The position numbers and the translations under genes are program-made. This document shows positions 36,596-38,934 of a stretch of DNA of 38,934 nt, piece after piece. Under the pieces are notes generated by a model. That model saw only the letters and a list, made by a program, of their open reading frames with translations, was not told the origin of the DNA and made no database searches. Within the stretch, counting starts at the first letter, position 1; each line of letters starts with the position of its first letter. The DNA comes from Desulfonatronum sp. (GTDB taxonomy: Bacteria; Desulfobacterota; Desulfovibrionia; Desulfovibrionales; Desulfonatronaceae). Where the stretch lies: contig DSBL01000077.1 in the NCBI GenBank assembly GCA_011049455.1, positions 1 through 38,934 on the forward strand, written 5' to 3'.

Positions 36596-37159
36596 ATGGA
36601 CAATGATTTGATCAAGCTTCTCAGAAAAAACAAGGCCATGCTCATAGAAAAGTGGGTGCTGATGACCTTGCAGACTTACCCGGATCAAAGCGCCCGCTTT
36701 TTCATCAAGGAAAAAAATCCATTTGCCAACCCTGTAGGAAACACCCTCGAACACAGCCTGACCGAGCTTTTTGATGCCTTGGTCGATGGCCAGGATATCA
36801 AGACAATTGTCCCCATTTTGGACGGGATGGCCCATATTCGTGCCGTTCAGGGGTTCTCTCCCTCCCGATCGCTGTCTTTTCTTTTGTTTCTCAAGGAAAT
36901 CATCCGTCAGGAATTGAATGAAGATGTCCGTCGGCTGAACCTGCACGAGCAGGCGGTTGATTTTGGAGCCAGAATCGATGGAGTTCTCCTGCTGGCTTTT
37001 GACGCCTTTATGAAATGTCGTGAGAAGCTCTATCAAATCCGTGTCAATGAAATGCTGAGGCAACATTCCGGACTCCTGAAGCGGGCCGGGCTGGAATGCG
37101 TTTATCCGCAAGAAAAGGATGGGGGACATCGCGGCGTTAACCTGGAAGAGTCAAATTAA
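36596..37159 (+). CDS. RsbRD N-terminal domain protein linked to dsrMK
   Basis: A 187-residue, mostly helical soluble protein. MDNDLIKLLRKNKAMLIEKW and the middle LSFLLFLKEIIRQEL match the RsbRD N-terminal (non-heme globin-like) sensory domain, without the STAS output domain of true RsbR stressosome proteins. Similar small proteins are regularly encoded just before dsrM in sulfate reducers, which makes the call firm even though the role is unknown; sensing or assembly of the Dsr complex is speculation. The ATG has GAGGAGG seven bases upstream. dsrM starts 16 bases after its stop, so it is the first gene of the dsr message seen here. Confidence 0.82.
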   Translation: MDNDLIKLLRKNKAMLIEKWVLMTLQTYPDQSARFFIKEKNPFANPVGNTLEHSLTELFDALVDGQDIKTIVPILDGMAHIRAVQGFSPSRSLSFLLFLKEIIRQELNEDVRRLNLHEQAVDFGARIDGVLLLAFDAFMKCREKLYQIRVNEMLRQHSGLLKRAGLECVYPQEKDGGHRGVNLEESN

Positions 37160-37175
37160 AGCGAGGTAACGGTAC

Positions 37176-38207
37176 ATGGCTGTTTGGTATTCACTCATCG
37201 CGGTTTTAGCATTGGTCCTGATCGCGTTTTTAGGAGCGGGAGTGTTGGGCTTGCAGGTTGTTTTCGGAGTCTTACTTCCCTACGCAGCGATCCTTTTGTT
37301 CATTGTCGGCTTCATTTATCGCGTTGTGGACTGGGCGCGTTCCCCTGTTCCCTTCCGCATTCCCACAACCGCAGGGCAGCAGTACACTCTGCCCTGGATC
37401 AAGTCCGATCAGCTGGACAATCCCCACAACACCTGGGGCGTTGTCAAACGGATGGTCCTGGAGATCCTGTTTTTCCGGTCTTTGTTTCGAAATACCAAAA
37501 CCGAACTCCAGGACGGCAAGCTGGCCTATGGATCCAGCAAATGGCTCTGGCTGGCCGGCATTGCGTTCCACTATTCCTTTCTGATCATCGTGATCCGGCA
37601 TCTTCGGTTCTTCACCGAACCCTTGCCGGCGTTGGTGCACCATATCGAGGTGGTGGACAGCATTCTGCAGATCGGGGTGCCGGTTCTCTACCAGACCGAC
37701 GTTCTTTTTCTGGCCGCCGTGTCCTATCTTTTCCTGCGCCGGGTGGTCATCCCTCAGTTGCGCTACATTTCCTTGCCCGCTGATTATTTCGCCCTGTTCC
37801 TTATTCTAGGCATCGGCGTCTCCGGCGTGGTCATGCGGTACTTCACCAAGGTGGACGTGATGAGCGTCAAGGTCCTGACCATGGGACTGGCCACCTTCAG
37901 ACCGCACATTCCCGAAGATCCCATCGGGGTCGCTTTTTACATCCATCTCTTTCTCGTCTGCATTCTTCTGGCCTATTTCCCCTTCAGCAAGCTCATGCAC
38001 ATGGGCGGCGTGTTCCTCAGCCCGACCCGGAATCTGGCCAACAACAACCGCATGAAACGGCACGTCAACCCGTGGAACTATCCGGTCAAGGTGCATAAGT
38101 ACGAGGCCTATGAAGACGAGTTCAGGGAACACATGGTGAATGCTGGTCTGCCGGTGGAAAAACCCCTGGAAAGAAAGACAGCCGAGCAAGCTGAGCATAA
38201 GGAGTAA
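37176..38207 (+). CDS. dsrM: Sulfite-reduction-associated membrane cytochrome b subunit DsrM
   Basis: A 343-residue inner-membrane protein of the NarI-like cytochrome b family, the quinol-facing subunit of the DsrMKJOP complex that links the menaquinone pool and the cytoplasmic DsrC trisulfide cycle. An N-terminal helix pair (about 5-55) is followed by a loop with TLPWIKSDQLDNPHNTWG and then more helices carrying His residues for haem, such as AFHYSFLIIVIRHLRFF, and the C-terminal FSKLMHMGGVF. The C-terminal tail is charged and cytoplasmic. Length is normal for DsrM. The ATG follows GCGAGG, and dsrK starts six bases after the stop. Confidence 0.93.
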   Translation: MAVWYSLIAVLALVLIAFLGAGVLGLQVVFGVLLPYAAILLFIVGFIYRVVDWARSPVPFRIPTTAGQQYTLPWIKSDQLDNPHNTWGVVKRMVLEILFFRSLFRNTKTELQDGKLAYGSSKWLWLAGIAFHYSFLIIVIRHLRFFTEPLPALVHHIEVVDSILQIGVPVLYQTDVLFLAAVSYLFLRRVVIPQLRYISLPADYFALFLILGIGVSGVVMRYFTKVDVMSVKVLTMGLATFRPHIPEDPIGVAFYIHLFLVCILLAYFPFSKLMHMGGVFLSPTRNLANNNRMKRHVNPWNYPVKVHKYEAYEDEFREHMVNAGLPVEKPLERKTAEQAEHKE

Positions 38208-38213
38208 TGAAGC

Positions 38214-38934
38214 ATGACCCTACTAAAGCCTGAAGAATTGCTGCGGGGGATTTCCTACATTCCCCCCAAGACGAACTGGATGGATGTTCCCCTGGAGATC
38301 AAGCCCAGCAGGTACTGCTACGCGGCCGGTCCCGCCAGCTTGGAATACGTGAGCATGCCCAATCCGCGGGACTGGAACCCCCTGGAGGACGACTGGAAGC
38401 TACCGGACAACTGGAAAGAGATCGTCATCAACGGGATGAAGGAACGGTTGGAGAAATTCCGCAGCTTCAAGGTGTTCATGGACATCTGCGTACGCTGCGG
38501 GGCCTGCGCGGACAAGTGTCATTTTTTCATCGGCTCGGGGGATCCCAAGAACATGCCGGTGTTGCGGGCCGAGCTGATCCGCTCCGTATACCGGGGCGAA
38601 CTGACCAAGGCCGGGCAAATCCTGGGAAGACTGGCCGGCGGTCGAAAGCTGACCCTGGATGTGCTCAAGGAGTGGTGGTATTATTTGTACCAATGCTCCG
38701 AATGCCGGCGCTGTTCGGTTTACTGTCCGTACGGCATCGACACCGCGGAGATCACCATCATCGGCCGGGAACTGCTCAACCTTCTGGGGTTGAACATTGA
38801 CTGGATCGCCAAGCCGGTGGCCAACTGCTACCGCACCGGCAACCATATGGGCATTCAGCCCCACGCCATGAAGGGCATGTTCGACTTTTTCTGCGACGAG
38901 ATCGAGGACATCACCGGAGTCCGGGTTGAGCCCA
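38214..38934 (+). CDS. dsrK: DsrK, N-terminal part (runs off the window)
   Basis: The first 240 codons of the HdrD-like iron-sulfur subunit of DsrMKJOP, which is thought to reduce DsrC trisulfide or disulfide on the cytoplasmic side. The frame opens at the ATG at 38214 with AAGGAG upstream and has no stop before the window edge. Two ferredoxin-type motifs are visible: CVRCGACADKCHFF (about residue 90) and CSECRRCSVYCPYG (about residue 161). The conserved start has YIPPKTNWMDVP and SRYCYAAGP. The CCG-type catalytic domain expected further on lies outside the window. It follows dsrM with six bases between, as in other sulfate reducers. Confidence 0.93.
   Translation, partial: MTLLKPEELLRGISYIPPKTNWMDVPLEIKPSRYCYAAGPASLEYVSMPNPRDWNPLEDDWKLPDNWKEIVINGMKERLEKFRSFKVFMDICVRCGACADKCHFFIGSGDPKNMPVLRAELIRSVYRGELTKAGQILGRLAGGRKLTLDVLKEWWYYLYQCSECRRCSVYCPYGIDTAEITIIGRELLNLLGLNIDWIAKPVANCYRTGNHMGIQPHAMKGMFDFFCDEIEDITGVRVEP

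Overview
The window comes from a sulfate-reducing deltaproteobacterium, most likely a member of the Desulfovibrionales. The evidence is the dsrMK start at the right edge, preceded by the small RsbRD-type gene usual in this group, and a pyruvate:ferredoxin oxidoreductase gene followed by a lactate permease at the left edge, as in the Desulfovibrio organic-acid oxidation region. GC content is high, so long shadow reading frames lie opposite almost every gene. The genus cannot be fixed from sequence alone. The osmolyte genes suggest a salt-stressed or halo(alkali)philic habitat, which is an inference.

Layout, left to right. (1) 1-4053, minus: the start of a lactate permease and por, for lactate uptake and pyruvate oxidation. 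(2) 4403-5920, plus: a B12-binding radical SAM protein, followed by an overlapping, apparently frameshifted small Cys-rich frame. (3) 6195-23252, minus: a 17-kb run centred on lysine/beta-lysine and compatible solutes. In transcription order it holds a tandem KamA-like protein whose second half has lost its Fe-S motif, a PAS/LuxR regulator, lysine 2,3-aminomutase (kamA/ablA), beta-lysine acetyltransferase (ablB), two Pot-type permeases and a Tat-exported binding protein, a complete OpuC-type glycine-betaine importer, the stranded Pot-type ATPase, a proline-racemase-family enzyme and a YtcJ-like amidohydrolase. (4) 23306-36006, minus: housekeeping and signalling genes: DEAD-box helicase, purL, HDOD-GGDEF protein, polyprenyl diphosphate synthase, a B12 radical SAM-TPR protein, cobT and an atypical ATP-PFK. 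(5) 36596-38934, plus: RsbRD-type protein, dsrM and the start of dsrK, which encode part of the membrane complex that moves electrons to dissimilatory sulfite reduction.

How the parts fit: kamA and ablB together would make N-epsilon-acetyl-beta-lysine, a compatible solute. OpuC would import betaine-type solutes. The Pot-type transporter shares the ablB transcript and so may import a lysine-, polyamine- or proline-related substrate. The racemase and amidohydrolase at the distal end could feed an imported amino acid or N-acyl compound into metabolism. The most unusual protein is the 821-residue tandem KamA-like enzyme. The intergenic regions hold several structured elements: a 13-unit octamer repeat before the Pot binding-protein gene, a perfect 12-bp-arm palindrome before kamA, an imperfect inverted repeat between opuCC and the Pot ATPase, and a 175-bp element with perfect 26-bp inverted ends upstream of the polyprenyl synthase gene.
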